A stretch of DNA of 64,000 nt from Cryomorphaceae bacterium 1068 (GTDB lineage Bacteria > Bacteroidota > Bacteroidia > Flavobacteriales_D > Cryomorphaceae): the NCBI GenBank assembly GCA_027214385.1, contig JAPVXR010000010.1, forward strand, positions 90,552 to 154,551, in the 5' to 3' direction. The notes below the pieces were generated by a model. The model did no database searches, was not told the origin of the DNA, and worked only from the letters and a program-made list of their open reading frames with translations. Below are positions 1 to 8,251 of this stretch, piece by piece. A program made the translations under genes and the position numbers. The first letter of the stretch is position 1. Each line of letters begins with the position of its first letter.

Positions 1-2667
1 TTCTGCCGAGCATCCGTCCGCAGTGAGGGCGGTAACGAAAAAAGTCCCGTCTACTGTTACTTCAATCGATTGACCGATTTGTCCATTGGACCATAGGTAA
101 TTGGCAAAACCGGGACTTGCCTCAATGATGAGGGACTCACCTTCGCAAATCGTTGCATCACCGTTGGCAGAAGCAGTTAATTGAGGTACAATAAAATTGG
201 AGAGATTTACACTTTCTGACACACCAATACAACCGTTGGCATCAAAGCCAAGAACGAAATAGTTGCCTGTTTCGGCAGTAGTAATCGTTGATTCAGTGCC
301 AACCACAGCTCCATTCAAAATCCATTGATATTCGGCTAGTCCTGCGGTAGCTGAGAAAGTAACTTCCTCTCCGGGACAAACGGTTTGGTCTGCTTCGCTA
401 ATCTCAACAGTAGGTTCACTTCCGCAAAAATCACCAAGAGTGTATTGAGCGCAACCCGTCGAACGACTGAGCCTGACGTAGTAAGTTCCTGCTTCGGTAA
501 TCTCAAAATTCAATGTATTTTCTCCTTCGCCATATGCGGAATTTGTTAACTGAGATCCGCCGCCATTGTAGAGGTAGATAAAACCTGACATGGTTCCGAC
601 GACATTAAACTCAGCTTGAAAATCAAAAGGAACTTCAGCTACTTCCAGCTGATACCAGTCTTCAGTATCAACACCCGTATCTGCATCGATGTATCCTAAG
701 TGGCCTTCATTAACAGTTCCGTTTGCCGATGGTATTGCAGAAGCGAGAGCTCCATTCGGTTCATCATCGTTGGCGTATATATTTGGTGCCACCGACACAT
801 TGCCCGTATACGAACCACATGAAGTAGACCTGAAGATGCGAGCAAAAATAGTGTCTGCCGCAAAACAAGTGGCTGAGATGGATTGACTTCCCTCGGCAAA
901 ACTGGAGTTAACCAATTGGGATCCATCCTTTTCGTATAAATAGAAAAAGCCCGTTCCTGTTCCGACGAAGTCCAGACTGAAAGTAACCGTTCCATCGTTG
1001 GGCAAGGCTATTGCAAACCAGTCTTCAGGATCTGTTCCGCTGGCAACGTTGATGTACCCGATTCGACCGGTAAAATCATCTCCATTGTTGTAGATCTCAC
1101 CTTCGGGAACAGTCAGTTGCGTATTGTTAGGCTCCAGATCACCTGCGTAAACAGTCGTTTGATAACTTACCGAACCAATGTAAGAACCACATCCTGTTGA
1201 TCGGAAGACGCGGACTGATACCGTGTCAGCCGCCCTACAATCGACGGTGAATTCGTGGATACCTTCACTCACCGAAACATTAGTTATTTGCGATCCATCA
1301 GACTCATACAGGTACATAAATCCGGTGAATGATCCTTCAAATTCCATGGTAAGCGTAAATGATCCGTCTTCGGGCATTACTACGTCGAACCAATCTTCGG
1401 GGTCGGTACCACTTGTAACATTGATGTATCCGATACGGCCGGTGAATTCTTCGTCGGCATTGAAGGTTTCCTGAACGTCTACCTGCACATTATTGGGCTC
1501 CAAATCACCATCATATACCGTAGTTTCGAAACTCATAGACCCGATATACGATCCACAACCCGTGGATCTGAAAATACGCACGCCATAGGTATCGGCAGCA
1601 CGACAATCAACTGTGAACTCATTGACACCTTCGCTTACTGCAATATTTGTTATTAGCGATCCATCCGACTCGTAGAGGTACATGAAGCCAGTGAAGGAGC
1701 CATCAAAAGTCATGGTAAGTGTATATGATCCGTCTTCGGGCATTACCACGTTGAACCAATCTTCTCCATCGGTTCCATTTGTGGCATTAATGTAACCGAT
1801 CCGACCGGTGAATTCTTCGTCAGTATCAAATGTTTCCTGAACGGTGACTTGTGTATTGTTTGGCTCTGCATCACCCGGATAAAACGTTGTTTCAAAACTC
1901 ATCGATCCCGTATAGGATCCACATCCTGTGGACCGAAAAAGTCGGACGCTAAAGGTGTCCGCAGCTCTACAATCAATCGTGAGAACCTCGGTACCTTCAC
2001 TTACACTGGTATTAGTAACCAATGATCCATCGGATTCATAGATGTACATAAAGCCGGTGAACGACCCTTCAAAATCCATGGTGAGTGTATACGAACCATC
2101 TTCAGGCATCACCACGTCGAACCAATCTTCTGAATCAGTCACCGGATTGGTATAGCCGATATGCCCTGTAAACTCTTCGTTAGCCGCAAAAGTCTCCAAG
2201 ACAGTGGCCTGCGTATTATTTGGCTCCATATCACCGATCTGTAGGGGCGGTGTGAATTCTACCGAGAGGGTATAATCCCCTGTATTGGACGAACTCACGC
2301 GAACGTAAATTAGCCCTGACCCGACGCAATCTGCGTTTAGGACTGCAGTTCCATTGACGGATACATTTGTAATCTGAGACCCATTAGATCGGTAGAAATA
2401 AAGAAATCCCGTCATGCCTTCACTATAAGTTACATTGGCTTCGAGAGATCCGTTGTCAGGCAGATCAATTGCATAATAATCATCTGCGTCGACAGCCGGT
2501 TCCGTATTCAGGGTTCCCGTTACTTCTGTCGCCAAATCCAGAGGAGTGGCGGTGGCAGTTGAGTTGTTTGGTTCTACATCGGCAAATGCTGCCGTAGCTG
2601 TAAAGCACAGGAAAAGGAGGCCGATGAGCCTCAGTCCCTCTTTGGTTTTAAGTAAGCAATACTTCAT
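1..2667 (-). CDS. Giant secreted repeat protein, PPC-like domains then Ig/PKD-like domains (3' truncated by window)
   Basis: The frame is open for 889 codons from an ATG at 2665-2667 to the window edge, so the C-terminus is missing. The N-terminus (MKYCLLKTKEGLRLIGLLFL...) is a signal peptide ending near AFA-DVEPNN. Six tandem modules of about 116-124 residues follow, each opening with EPNN or EPNG after an acidic residue; the module starts are spaced 348, 360, 366, 366 and 372 bp. Each module has a DWF/DWY strand, a GF(L/M/I)Y(L/I/F)Y strand and a closing RxSTGCGSYT-type strand, which resembles bacterial pre-peptidase C-terminal (PPC) domains. After the sixth module come Ig/PKD-like units with a cysteine in the VCPGEE/ICEGES motif and ending in GC. 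The architecture is typical of Bacteroidota surface or secreted adhesins; a T9SS sorting domain beyond the edge is expected but not visible. The ligand is unknown. Confidence 0.85.
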   Translation of the reverse strand, partial: MKYCLLKTKEGLRLIGLLFLCFTATAAFADVEPNNSTATATPLDLATEVTGTLNTEPAVDADDYYAIDLPDNGSLEANVTYSEGMTGFLYFYRSNGSQITNVSVNGTAVLNADCVGSGLIYVRVSSSNTGDYTLSVEFTPPLQIGDMEPNNTQATVLETFAANEEFTGHIGYTNPVTDSEDWFDVVMPEDGSYTLTMDFEGSFTGFMYIYESDGSLVTNTSVSEGTEVLTIDCRAADTFSVRLFRSTGCGSYTGSMSFETTFYPGDAEPNNTQVTVQETFDTDEEFTGRIGYINATNGTDGEDWFNVVMPEDGSYTLTMTFDGSFTGFMYLYESDGSLITNIAVSEGVNEFTVDCRAADTYGVRIFRSTGCGSYIGSMSFETTVYDGDLEPNNVQVDVQETFNADEEFTGRIGYINVTSGTDPEDWFDVVMPEDGSFTLTMEFEGSFTGFMYLYESDGSQITNVSVSEGIHEFTVDCRAADTVSVRVFRSTGCGSYIGSVSYQTTVYAGDLEPNNTQLTVPEGEIYNNGDDFTGRIGYINVASGTDPEDWFAIALPNDGTVTFSLDFVGTGTGFFYLYEKDGSQLVNSSFAEGSQSISATCFAADTIFARIFRSTSCGSYTGNVSVAPNIYANDDEPNGALASAIPSANGTVNEGHLGYIDADTGVDTEDWYQLEVAEVPFDFQAEFNVVGTMSGFIYLYNGGGSQLTNSAYGEGENTLNFEITEAGTYYVRLSRSTGCAQYTLGDFCGSEPTVEISEADQTVCPGEEVTFSATAGLAEYQWILNGAVVGTESTITTAETGNYFVLGFDANGCIGVSESVNLSNFIVPQLTASANGDATICEGESLIIEASPGFANYLWSNGQIGQSIEVTVDGTFFVTALTADGCSAE

Positions 2668-2855
2668 TGAATTTTGGTTTAGTGCCCTCGGAGCTAAAGA
2701 GTTTAAGGTAGGTTTAGATTGATTATTTATACAACTCGTCGAGCGGGTTTGCATGTTCATCGATCTAAATTGAAAAGGTGAACACAATTTCAGAGATCAA
2801 ATATTTAGAGGTCAGATATCAGAGAAAAATTGGGAAATAGACATGGTCGATTGGG

Positions 2856-3105
2856 AGTGACCAGTGGGCAGCTTTTCAGTGGGTAGTGATCAATTAGGAA
2901 TGATCAATTAAAAATGGTCAGGCCTGAGTTGTCTTGATACTTGGTACTTAATACTTCGTACGAAATTAGCTGATTTAAACGCTGAGCCGCGGAGGTTGCA
3001 GAGAGAGTTTGATCGATCACCGTTAACTTAGGAATGATCAATCAAGAATGGTTGGGCCTATGGTATCAGGTCTTTTCTTGATACTTCGTACTTAATACTT
3101 TGACC
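2856..3105. repeat. Two degenerate heptanucleotide arrays in the 2668-3155 intergenic stretch
   Basis: From 2878 to 2961 the sequence divides into twelve 7-nt units without a gap (AGTGGGT, AGTGATC, AATTAGG, AATGATC, AATTAAA, AATGGTC, AGGCCTG, AGTTGTC, TTGATAC, TTGGTAC, TTAATAC, TTCGTAC); two more units lie at 2856-2869. A second, diverged copy at 3033-3105 repeats the order AATGATC, AATCAAG, AATGGTT ... TTGATAC, TTCGTAC, TTAATAC. The two copies look like an imperfect direct duplication about 134 bp apart. The remaining parts of 2668-3155 show no gene; a purine-rich CGCGGAGGTTG segment lies at 2988-2998 between the arrays. Confidence 0.75.
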
Positions 3106-3155
3106 AACTTTTATCATACTCATCGGTATTTTTCGATCTTCGTTGACTCGTTAGA

Positions 3156-4271
3156 ATGAAAAGTCAATTCAATTTTTTTATAGCGTTCTTTTTGGTCGCC
3201 ATTGCCCATCAAATTACTTTTGGTCAAGCCAGTGTTGACTCGCTTGATGGTGGCCTCAGCTTGAGTGTCAATGGACATTATGGATTTGTGATTCCCGAGT
3301 ATTCGAGCTTCATTCTCCTCACGGATGAGCCCGTTAGAAGCGGTGAAATATCTCTTGAAAAAAGGCTTGGCGCCAAAAATTCTTGGAACGCGATATACAA
3401 CTATCCTACGGTAGGGCTTACATTGTTTTACACAACACTCGGAAGCAGTGAGGTTCACGGTAGTGAAATTGCCCTCTTTCCATTCATTCGGCTGCCCGTT
3501 TTTCAATCACCCAAGTTCAATGCAGGAATTTCTTTGGGTTTAGGTTTGGGGTATGTCACCAAAACCTACGACGAAGAGACCAACCCTTACAACGTGGTGG
3601 TCGGTTCAAATCTGAACGCTCATTTTCAAACGAAAGTCGATCTGCGTTATCAGCTCTCTGATGCGCTGGGAATCCAAACGGGATTGGCTTTCGGCCACTT
3701 ATCCAATGCCAATACGGCCGAGCCGAATATCGGGATCAACAATGGAACAATTTACTTGGGATTGAACTACGTGCTTAAAAGAGAAAGATTAGCCGGAAAT
3801 ACAGAAGAATTCTCGCCGTCTAAAAAGGTCTTTTACGAAGTAGCCCTTGCTCCGGGGTTCAAATCGACCAGAGCCCTGAAAGACTCTCGGCATTTCACCC
3901 TATCAGCCACGGGAGATCTATGGAAGCCCCTTTCAAGAATCATATCAGTCGGAATCGGGCCCGATATTTTTTACGACGGATCAGCAGAAACGGAGCTCAC
4001 CATCGACGATAGTAAAACGTATGAACCCATCATGCAATGGAGCACGGGAATCCACGGTTCATTCTCTTTGCGTTACGATCGACTGCGCCTTATTCTTCAA
4101 GCCGGTGTCTACGTCGGCCTTGCCAATGAGGTAGAAGACGAGCCAATTTACAATCGAGCTATGGTACGTTACGATGTCTCGGAAAAATTCATTGCCTACT
4201 TTGCCATGAAGTCGCACTTGCACATTTTAGATCACCCCGAATTTGGATTCGGCTATCGCTGGGGAAAATGA
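3156..4271 (+). CDS. Acyloxyacyl hydrolase / PagL-like lipid A 3-O-deacylase beta-barrel
   Basis: A 371-residue protein with a cleavable signal peptide (MKSQFNFFIAFFLVAIAHQ, cleavage near FGQ-A). Residues about 30-215 alternate like an outer-membrane beta-barrel and contain GHLSNANT, with His181 and Ser183 in the HxSN arrangement used by PagL as catalytic His/Ser. This predicts hydrolysis of an acyl chain from lipid A in the outer membrane. The part from residue 220 onward is a second barrel-like stretch; PagL itself is much shorter, but longer PagL-like proteins are common in Bacteroidota. The stop overlaps the next start by four bases (ATGA), so the two genes are translationally coupled. 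The substrate is inferred, not shown. Confidence 0.75.
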   Translation: MKSQFNFFIAFFLVAIAHQITFGQASVDSLDGGLSLSVNGHYGFVIPEYSSFILLTDEPVRSGEISLEKRLGAKNSWNAIYNYPTVGLTLFYTTLGSSEVHGSEIALFPFIRLPVFQSPKFNAGISLGLGLGYVTKTYDEETNPYNVVVGSNLNAHFQTKVDLRYQLSDALGIQTGLAFGHLSNANTAEPNIGINNGTIYLGLNYVLKRERLAGNTEEFSPSKKVFYEVALAPGFKSTRALKDSRHFTLSATGDLWKPLSRIISVGIGPDIFYDGSAETELTIDDSKTYEPIMQWSTGIHGSFSLRYDRLRLILQAGVYVGLANEVEDEPIYNRAMVRYDVSEKFIAYFAMKSHLHILDHPEFGFGYRWGK

Positions 4272-4975
4272 GAAGACTCTACTATATCTTGCTATTGATT
4301 GTCTTTTGGGGTTGCTCAAAAGACGAGGAACTAATCAGGACATTCGATTTAGACGCATTCAATAAAATTGAGTTCAATGATAGTTTTAAGGTTCGTTTTC
4401 ACACCTCTGATGAATTCAAAATTGTAGCCAATGGATCAGAGCGTTTTATAGAAGATCTTGAAGTAATCTCCACGGGAGACTCAGTAGTGATTGAAAACAA
4501 AGTAAAGGCGGCTTGGCTATGGCCTGAATCCAATAAAGTGATATTGGACGTTTATTGCGATTCTCTAGCACAAATCAAAGCGAGTGAGAGTTGTACGATT
4601 TCTTCGATCGACACCCTCCGCTCAGATAACCTTCTTCTCATAGTCAGTAGCAAACTAAATATAGCAGATCTTAAATTGAACTGTCGTGAGTTTTCATATT
4701 ATAACAACTTCCCTTGCGGAGGAGTGATGACCTTTTCGGGAAAGGCGGATAAATTGGATATCTTTAATTACGCATTGATGCAAGTCGAGGCCTCAGATCT
4801 CAGCGCAACCAGAGTCTTTGTTGAAAATCATTCAGGAGCGTCTTGTGCGGTGAAAGCCTTGGATGAATTCTCCTACTCCATCTACAATCGAGGTGACATC
4901 TTTCTTTCCGGAGCTCCGGAGGTTATTACTCTTATCGAAAACTCAGGCGAAGGCGAGTTGATCGTTGTGCCATAG
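4268..4975 (+). CDS. Head GIN domain (DUF2807) lipoprotein
   Basis: A 235-residue protein with a lipobox (LLIVFWGCSKDEE), so it is probably lipidated at Cys16. The rest is a right-handed beta-solenoid type sequence: F.KIEFNDSFKVRFHTSDEFKIVANG, then repeated short strands with Ser/Asn turns, ending in GEGELIVVP. This is the pattern of DUF2807 (putative auto-transporter adhesin, head GIN), a very common Bacteroidota envelope family of unknown role. The start overlaps the stop of the PagL-like gene by 4 bp, which suggests one transcript for two envelope proteins. Confidence 0.75.
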   Translation: MRRLYYILLLIVFWGCSKDEELIRTFDLDAFNKIEFNDSFKVRFHTSDEFKIVANGSERFIEDLEVISTGDSVVIENKVKAAWLWPESNKVILDVYCDSLAQIKASESCTISSIDTLRSDNLLLIVSSKLNIADLKLNCREFSYYNNFPCGGVMTFSGKADKLDIFNYALMQVEASDLSATRVFVENHSGASCAVKALDEFSYSIYNRGDIFLSGAPEVITLIENSGEGELIVVP

Positions 4976-5023
4976 ACACTTAAAAATTTCTTTTACTTTT
5001 AGTCCAAACCAAACTTATCAAGT

Positions 5024-5425
5024 ATGAATCCTATTTTGCGGAATATTCTCGCCTTTGTACTCGGAGCAATAATCGGAGGAATTGTCAATATGGCTATAGT
5101 CACCATTTCACCATCCGTTTTTCCACTTCCCGAAGGATTCGACCCAAATGACGTAAACACCTATGCAGAGCATATAGATGATTTCAGTTATGGAAATTTC
5201 TTTATGACATTTTTGGCTCATGCACTAGGTACTTTGGTAGGAGCATTAATAGCGGTGAAAGTAGCAGCTACGCACAAAGTCAAACTCGCATATGCCATTG
5301 GTGTATTTACCATGTTGGGCGGAATAGCGGCGGTATTTATGATTCCTGCACCTACCTGGTTTATTGCTGTGGACTTACTTTTGGCATATATACCAATGGC
5401 ATGGCTAGCTTCAAAAACCGCTTGA
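5024..5425 (+). CDS. Small four-helix inner-membrane protein, unknown function
   Basis: A 133-residue protein with four predicted transmembrane helices (about residues 7-30, 58-80, 88-107 and 112-130). Helices 1 and 2 are glycine-rich (LGAIIGGIVNMAIV, HALGTLVGALIAVKVA). A hydrophilic loop of about 28 residues containing an acidic EHIDDFSYG segment separates helices 1 and 2. I do not recognise a named family. It lies alone between the GIN lipoprotein and a glycosyltransferase, and reads in the same direction as both. Confidence 0.7.
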   Translation: MNPILRNILAFVLGAIIGGIVNMAIVTISPSVFPLPEGFDPNDVNTYAEHIDDFSYGNFFMTFLAHALGTLVGALIAVKVAATHKVKLAYAIGVFTMLGGIAAVFMIPAPTWFIAVDLLLAYIPMAWLASKTA

Positions 5426-5479
5426 TTCTTGATTGCAAGTAATTTCTTTCAAGACAGGCTGAATTCATAATTTCGAGCC

Positions 5480-7546
5480 ATGAACGGAAAAAAACCCGTC
5501 AATTGGGTCGTACTCCTCGTGCACCTTCTGGTGATCGTGCTTTATCATAACTTGGTGTACATTGGTCACTACGGTTACGACGATATGGAATATGCCAGAG
5601 CTGCCGTAAATCTATTGAACGGCGAACCTGATTTTTCCAATCACTTCTCTCATCGTGTTTCCGTTACCGGCCCCACTGCTGTTGCTTTTGCAATATTTGG
5701 AGTAACCGATACTGGCGCTACTCTCCCCGCTTTAGTTTTCAGCTTTCTGCTTGCCTTTTTGGTCACTTCATTGCTTTGGAAAAAGGGACCCATCGCTTTG
5801 TCCATCGGTTTGTCGTTGGCACTGTTACCTCAGTGGTTTCTGTTTTATACCGATAAGCTCATGCCCGATATGACGGTGGCATTTTTTGTTTTCGCCACCG
5901 TTGTTTTCTACTGGCGCGGCATCAATAGTTTCGGCAGGCGAAAAGCAGCTTACGGAGCGGTCTTTTCACTCTCCCTACTTTTGGGTTTTTTAGCCAAAGG
6001 AACGATTGTACTAGCGCTTCCATGGGCGCTGTTCATTTTCGCCATAGATCTTTTTCGAAGAAGAGAAAAGTCTTTTTGGCTGGCTGCCGTTGGGTCAGGA
6101 GCCCTTTTCCTTGGAGTATATTTTCTTGCCACTTGGTGGCTCACCGGATCATTTTTCAGCCGATTTACAGCAATTGCCGGAAACGCTTATATGAACGCTT
6201 GCAGCTATGCGGAACTGCCAAGCAGCTTTCTTCTCGAAAGGGTCACCAAAGGATTTTGGGAGATGGGAATTCAATATGGGCTATTGCCCGGAATGATTTT
6301 TCTAATTGCCGGTTTGATTGGCAAAAAGTTCAGACTGATCGGCGAAAACTACTCCCTTTTGCGGTATTCATTATTGACCGGGATAGTCTTTTTGCTCTCA
6401 GCAAACTTCATGACCATATCTCCCACTGCCTACAACCCGATGTGCTTGGACGTGCGACATTATCTTTTTCTCACACCGATACTCGCTCTTGTGGCTGCTC
6501 TTGTTTTCTCCAAATACATCTCTGCAGGTCGGTACAATATTGTGCTTCCCATGTTGGCAATAGCTTTCGCACTCTTAGCTTACCAAATTGATAATAAAGA
6601 ATTTGAAAAGCTTTGGCTTCCGATTGCAGGCGTTATTCTTCTTGGGTTCGTTCCAATCATTCGCCGAAAAGCAGGATTTCTATTTCCTATTTTGACTTTT
6701 GGCGTTATGCTCATTCTGCCGTGGGAAATGTTTTCTTTCTCTGATCAAGTGAAGTATCGCGAACAAAGAGAGTGGATAGTGGAACAATTGGAGAAGCTTG
6801 AAAACGGATCAACCATTTATACCAGCCCCGTTCAAGAGCGCCTCACGCGGTTTTACCTGCGATTTGATTCATCCGAAATTAAAGTTCGACGCTACTCAGA
6901 TTTGGAAAAAGCCTATGAAGCCACCAATCAGAATTATCTTCTTTTCAATCCATATACCTTACAGCTTTCGGGAATGAACAATGACCAATTGCCCTACACT
7001 GCTCTATACCCTACCGAAACAAGTCGACTCCTGGAACGTGACGAAAAGACAGGGATGGAACTCTACCAAATAGAAGAGGTGATCTCCCCGAGAAGTCAAG
7101 GAACAGCTATCGTATCTATCCTTGAAGTTTTTGATAGCGCCTCACCGTCAGAATTGGAGTTCAAGACAGAAAATTTCGTAGAAAAAACAGGTAGGTCAGC
7201 TTACAAACTCGAAGAATATTCAGGCACTTTTCGGGTGCCCTTTGACTCCATTTCTGCTCTGGCCGAAAAGTACACCTTCGCATTGATTGATCTCGATGCT
7301 TATGCTGAAGCCAATTCCAATCTGCGTATTGTCATTTCCATTGAAAAAAACGGTATAGAATTATTCCGAGACGATGTATATCTGTTGAAACAAGGATTCA
7401 TTTTCGGAACATGGAATACGGTGAATGCGGAAGTGAGACTACCTCTGATAGAAGAGAAGGGCTGCGAACTACTTACCTACATCTGGAATCCGGAAGGTGA
7501 TACGATGTATATCGACAACCTACACCTTTCGATAATCTCCATGTAG
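5480..7546 (+). CDS. GT-C fold (GT39/ArnT-like) membrane glycosyltransferase
   Basis: A 688-residue protein. The first 430 residues are about ten to twelve transmembrane helices. The first periplasmic loop contains GHYGYDDMEYARAAVNLLNG, the acidic-pair motif of GT-C glycosyltransferases (PMT/ArnT type) that use polyprenyl-phosphate sugars; TDKLMPDM in the second loop fits the same fold. The C-terminal 250 residues are soluble and probably periplasmic, with a beta-rich end (about 560-688) resembling a carbohydrate-binding fold. The likely role is transfer of a sugar to a lipid or protein at the outer face of the inner membrane. Donor and acceptor cannot be read from sequence. A bidirectional terminator follows. 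Confidence 0.7.
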   Translation: MNGKKPVNWVVLLVHLLVIVLYHNLVYIGHYGYDDMEYARAAVNLLNGEPDFSNHFSHRVSVTGPTAVAFAIFGVTDTGATLPALVFSFLLAFLVTSLLWKKGPIALSIGLSLALLPQWFLFYTDKLMPDMTVAFFVFATVVFYWRGINSFGRRKAAYGAVFSLSLLLGFLAKGTIVLALPWALFIFAIDLFRRREKSFWLAAVGSGALFLGVYFLATWWLTGSFFSRFTAIAGNAYMNACSYAELPSSFLLERVTKGFWEMGIQYGLLPGMIFLIAGLIGKKFRLIGENYSLLRYSLLTGIVFLLSANFMTISPTAYNPMCLDVRHYLFLTPILALVAALVFSKYISAGRYNIVLPMLAIAFALLAYQIDNKEFEKLWLPIAGVILLGFVPIIRRKAGFLFPILTFGVMLILPWEMFSFSDQVKYREQREWIVEQLEKLENGSTIYTSPVQERLTRFYLRFDSSEIKVRRYSDLEKAYEATNQNYLLFNPYTLQLSGMNNDQLPYTALYPTETSRLLERDEKTGMELYQIEEVISPRSQGTAIVSILEVFDSASPSELEFKTENFVEKTGRSAYKLEEYSGTFRVPFDSISALAEKYTFALIDLDAYAEANSNLRIVISIEKNGIELFRDDVYLLKQGFIFGTWNTVNAEVRLPLIEEKGCELLTYIWNPEGDTMYIDNLHLSIISM

Positions 7547-7554
7547 GAAAGTAT

Positions 7555-7590
7555 AAAAAAAGCCACCCTTGGAGAGAGGTGGCTTTAAAG
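7555..7590. terminator. Bidirectional rho-independent terminator
   Basis: A perfect 9-bp stem (AAAGCCACC at 7559-7567, GGTGGCTTT at 7578-7586) with a 10-nt loop, an A-run on the left and a T-run on the right. It lies between the convergent glycosyltransferase and beta-barrel genes and can serve both. Confidence 0.85.
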
Positions 7591-7605
7591 TTGTATGTTA
7601 AACTT

Positions 7606-8208
7606 TTACAGTCTTATTTTGATTCCAGCATTGATAACGAAGGAATTGTGTTTGGTGTCACTAAATGAGTCCAGCGCTTCATCCACGTCATGGACATCAG
7701 TAAGACCTATTTCATATCCTAAGTCGACGAACAAGAAGGCAATATCAATACCCGCACCCACACGAGCTGCCCAAGCCATACTTTTCCAGTCTACCGCGTC
7801 ATCAACGAAGCTTTCTGAATACTCGGTTTTTGTGTGAAAGGTCATAGAAGGACCCGCAAAAACTCGAAAATTTAAGAGATTCTCTGTCTCTGGATCGATA
7901 AATCTATATCCCACAAAAAGCGGAATCTCCACGCCTGCAATAGTTTGATCGATCGACACATCTCCTGCGTCGTCCACGTATTCAACCACTTGCTGTCCGT
8001 AGGTAATACCAGGATAGAAATGGAATTTCTCACCGATCAAAATGTGACCACCGAACTGATAACCTGCCTTAGCGGAAGTCGTCACTCCATCGGGCTCTTC
8101 TTGCACATTCCCAAAATTCAATCCAACCATTGGACGAATTTCGAATTGAGCGAACGCATCGGCTCCAATTAACAGCACCGCAAACGCCGCAAAAATTAAC
8201 TTTTTCAT
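7606..8208 (-). CDS. Outer-membrane beta-barrel protein (PorT/OMP_b-brl family)
   Basis: A 200-residue protein with signal peptide MKKLIFAAFAVLLIGADAFAQ. The mature part shows alternating amphipathic strands (FEIRPMVGLNFG, YQFGGHILIG, FHFYPGITYG, IPLFVGYRF, FRVFAGPSM, AARVGAGIDIAF, VDLGYEIGL) and ends in the strand NSFVINAGIKIRL. The size and strand pattern fit the eight-stranded outer-membrane barrel family common in Bacteroidota (PF13568 type). No enzymatic residues are evident. It is monocistronic and ends at the shared terminator at 7555-7590. Confidence 0.75.
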   Translation of the reverse strand: MKKLIFAAFAVLLIGADAFAQFEIRPMVGLNFGNVQEEPDGVTTSAKAGYQFGGHILIGEKFHFYPGITYGQQVVEYVDDAGDVSIDQTIAGVEIPLFVGYRFIDPETENLLNFRVFAGPSMTFHTKTEYSESFVDDAVDWKSMAWAARVGAGIDIAFLFVDLGYEIGLTDVHDVDEALDSFSDTKHNSFVINAGIKIRL

Positions 8209-8251
8209 AGGGATATTTATTGGTTTATGCAGAGCAATGTACTTTTTTTTT

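Noticed and set aside
6022..6591. 189-codon open frame within the glycosyltransferase gene
   Set aside because: It is a shadow in another frame of the real gene and has no domain signal.
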